A DNA stretch of 64,000 nt, taken from positions 1 to 64,000 of the forward strand of contig NZ_JARRAF010000013.1 in the NCBI RefSeq assembly GCF_030129945.1, read 5' to 3'. Positions within the stretch are counted from its first letter, which is position 1; each line of letters opens with the position of its first letter. Of this stretch, positions 62,393 to 64,000 are shown piece by piece. A program made the translations under genes and the position numbers. The notes under the pieces were generated by a model. The model saw only the letters and a list, made by a program, of their open reading frames with translations, did no database searches and was not told the origin of the DNA. This DNA is from Parachitinimonas caeni. GTDB lineage: Bacteria > Pseudomonadota > Gammaproteobacteria > Burkholderiales > Chitinimonadaceae.

Positions 62393-63037
62393 ATGCTCGC
62401 GGGTATCGACAACCTGGGCACTTTTGTCGCGGCCGGCCTTGTGCTGAATCTGTTGCCAGGGCCGGATAACTTCTACATCGTCGGGCGAGGATTGGCCCAA
62501 GGGCGCAAGGCAGCAGTGTTGTCAGCAGTCGGCATCGCACTAGGGTCTCTATCGCATACGGTATTGGCTGCCCTGGGTTTATCCGCCGTGCTGGCGCAGT
62601 CAGCACTGGCATTTACGATCGTGAAATGGGTCGGCGCACTTTATCTGGTCTGGTTGGGTTGGGGCTTGTTACGCCAGACCGCGGCGCAGCCAGACTTCAG
62701 TGTTGATCCGGCTGTCAGTGGCCGGCGCATTCTGTGGCAGGGCTGGTTGACCAATCTCCTCAATCCGAAAGTCGCGCTGTTTTTCCTGGCGTTCCTGCCA
62801 CAGTTCATTGATGCCAAAGTGGCTAACGGCCCACTCCCTTTCCTGCTACTGGGAACCCTCTTTACGGTAAACGGCTTGATATGGTGTCTGATGCTGGCGT
62901 TTTTCTCGGCTGAGATGGGGCGCTATTTGCGGCGCAGTCAGACCTTGGCCCGCTGGCTCAACCGTCTGACGGGGTGGATGTTTATCGGACTTGCCGTGAA
63001 TCTGCTGCGGACTAATCTGAAGCACAGTGCAGGTTGA
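62393..63037 (+). CDS. LysE/RhtB-family exporter
   Basis: The 214-residue protein has six hydrophobic segments and the family start GLVLNLLPGPDNFYIVGRGL (usual PGP motif), then QGRKAAVLSAVGIALGS and NLLNPKVALFFLAFLPQFI. These carriers export amino acids or homoserine-lactone-like compounds across the inner membrane. It interrupts the common ubiE-ubiJ neighbourhood. Substrate unknown. Confidence 0.92.
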   Translation: MLAGIDNLGTFVAAGLVLNLLPGPDNFYIVGRGLAQGRKAAVLSAVGIALGSLSHTVLAALGLSAVLAQSALAFTIVKWVGALYLVWLGWGLLRQTAAQPDFSVDPAVSGRRILWQGWLTNLLNPKVALFFLAFLPQFIDAKVANGPLPFLLLGTLFTVNGLIWCLMLAFFSAEMGRYLRRSQTLARWLNRLTGWMFIGLAVNLLRTNLKHSAG

Positions 63038-63117
63038 ATGTCTGTATGCGAAATACGATCGCCCGTTGAAAGATCGGAACCGGATGTGCTTGTGTTGGAG
63101 CCAAATAGGAGAATTTG

Positions 63118-63726
63118 ATGTTCCGTATAGCGCCATTGCGGCATCTGCTTGCGCAGAATGCGCACCTTAGGGCGGATCTTGCTCGTCATGCCGGCAAGAC
63201 AGCTTGCATCGTCGTCCTGCCGTTTCGCGTGTCATTCAAAATTGAGGCGGACGGCCAGATTTCTGATAACGCCAGCGCAAGCCCTGACGCTACCCTGACA
63301 ATTTCGCCATTTCTGCTGCCTCGCTTGGCATTGAAAGATCCGACGGCACGTCAGGCAATTGGCTTTGCGGGCGATTTGCCATTTGCGACTGAGCTGGGGC
63401 AAGTGATCGCCAGCCTGGAGTGGGATGCGGAGCAAGATCTGTCTCGGGTCGTCGGTGATGTTGCCGCACATCGGCTTGCGCAGACTGCGCGCGATGCCGT
63501 GGGCGATCCGGGGCGGTTGGTCCGAAATCTGGCAGACAGCGCTTCAGAGTACTGGAGTGAGGAAGCTCGTCTACTGGTAAGACGGCCGACCGCCGAGCAG
63601 CTGTTCGGCGGTATCGAATCTTTGCGAGATGATGTTGCCCGACTGGAAAAGCGCCTTGAGGCGCTGGAGTCACCGGAGAAGACATTAGAGAAGAATTTGG
63701 ACCATGCTGATCAACACGCTGGATGA
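63118..63726 (+). CDS. ubiJ: Ubiquinone biosynthesis accessory protein UbiJ
   Basis: The 202-residue protein has an SCP2 lipid-binding domain at residues 1-110 (LPFRVSFKIEADGQI, then FLLPRLALKDPTARQAIGF, WDAEQDLSRVVGDVAAHRL) and a C-terminal coiled coil (SLRDDVARLEKRLEALE). UbiJ is a scaffold of the soluble ubiquinone synthesis complex with UbiK. ATG 63118 has AGGAG seven bases upstream; one earlier TTG is possible. The usual partner ubiB is not seen before the window ends. Its 3' end overlaps the next gene by 23 bases. Confidence 0.92.
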   Translation: MFRIAPLRHLLAQNAHLRADLARHAGKTACIVVLPFRVSFKIEADGQISDNASASPDATLTISPFLLPRLALKDPTARQAIGFAGDLPFATELGQVIASLEWDAEQDLSRVVGDVAAHRLAQTARDAVGDPGRLVRNLADSASEYWSEEARLLVRRPTAEQLFGGIESLRDDVARLEKRLEALESPEKTLEKNLDHADQHAG

Positions 63727-64000
63727 ACTGGAAGCCGTCAGAGAGCAGTGCCGCCGGTTTGTAACCTCGCGTGCTGCGATTTCCGCTGGCGCGGCAGCGG
63801 TACCGCTACCGGGCCTCGATATCGGGACCGATGCGGCAATACTGGTTGCCATGATTCCTGAAATCAACCGTCGATTCGGCTTGAGCCACGAACAGCTCGA
63901 TACGATGGACCCACAGGCCAAGCGTGTGATTCTGATTGCAGTGACCAGCATCGGCAGCGAGTTGATCGGGCGGTTCATCACCCGTGAGATCATTCTGAAA
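63704..64000 (+). CDS. Partial membrane-associated protein with a VPLPGLDI motif (runs off the window)
   Basis: An open frame starts at ATG 63704 inside ubiJ and runs without a stop for 99 codons to the window edge. It begins MLINTLDELEAVREQCRRF and contains AAAVPLPGLDIGTDAAILVA, which resembles the conserved segment of DUF697/EcsC-like proteins that sit next to small GTPases. The protein is truncated by the window, so length, domains and function cannot be judged. The overlap with ubiJ argues for coupled translation. Confidence 0.6.
   Translation, partial: MLINTLDELEAVREQCRRFVTSRAAISAGAAAVPLPGLDIGTDAAILVAMIPEINRRFGLSHEQLDTMDPQAKRVILIAVTSIGSELIGRFITREIILK

Noticed and set aside
1-64000. tRNA, rRNA, CRISPR arrays, integrases and phage genes
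   Set aside because: Looked for and not found; no T-loop/anticodon arrangements, spaced direct repeats or recombinase motifs were seen.

Overview
The window reads as a chromosomal segment of a free-living, motile betaproteobacterium, probably Neisseriales/Chromobacteriaceae-like. The evidence is the gene content: a ubiE...ubiJ block with a DUF971 gene, phoB-phoR, htpG behind a sigma-32 promoter, a pilVWXY1 minor-pilin operon, MCP and PAS-kinase signalling, and GC-rich DNA throughout except the pilin region. I see no rRNA, tRNA, CRISPR array, prophage or intact insertion sequence. Taxon placement is inference.

Layout. 1-5.5 kb: remnants of a short inverted-repeat element, a membrane-anchored HExxH protein, a lipocalin-like secreted protein, and a LysR regulator divergent from a DsbA-like/NAD(P)-binding/MFS operon. 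5.7-9.5 kb: htpG, then azoR with a divergent LysR regulator. 9.6-17.4 kb: a P-type ATPase, an orphan ParA, a large multi-PAS sensor kinase and a receiver protein fused to an RsbW-type ATPase. 17.5-20.3 kb: a thioesterase and an AsmA-family protein. 20.3-24.1 kb, minus strand: a cytochrome c, TlpA-like thioredoxin, DUF4266 lipoprotein, DUF3570 protein and ApbE flavin transferase operon. Below it lies a complete transcription attenuator (Thr-rich leader peptide plus terminator) in front of an orphan IlvM-like ACT protein. 24.4-42 kb: acyl-CoA synthetase, MocR regulator, degenerate MobA-like protein, MCP, transaldolase, Kup, PhzF, PEP carboxylase and a DUF2339-DUF3999 pair. 42-48.6 kb: an AT-richer type IV minor-pilin locus whose pilY1 carries a nine-G tract. 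48.6-50.9 kb: a type III secretion-like cassette of two paralogous CesT chaperones flanking a probable effector, bordered by a MITE-like element. 50.9-64 kb: RNA modification genes, two orphan periplasmic binding proteins, a matrixin protease, valS, phoRB, and ubiE...ubiJ running into a partial gene at the end.

Most noteworthy: (1) the Thr-codon attenuator upstream of the IlvM-like gene; (2) the chaperone-effector-chaperone cassette without a secretion apparatus nearby; (3) an uncharacterised C-terminal module of about 73 residues shared by the cytochrome c and the matrixin; (4) flavinylation-like motifs inside the DUF3570 protein next to ApbE; (5) the poly-G tract in pilY1, reminiscent of neisserial pilC phase variation; (6) a family of MITE-like repeats whose CTAG ends supply the stop codons of two genes.
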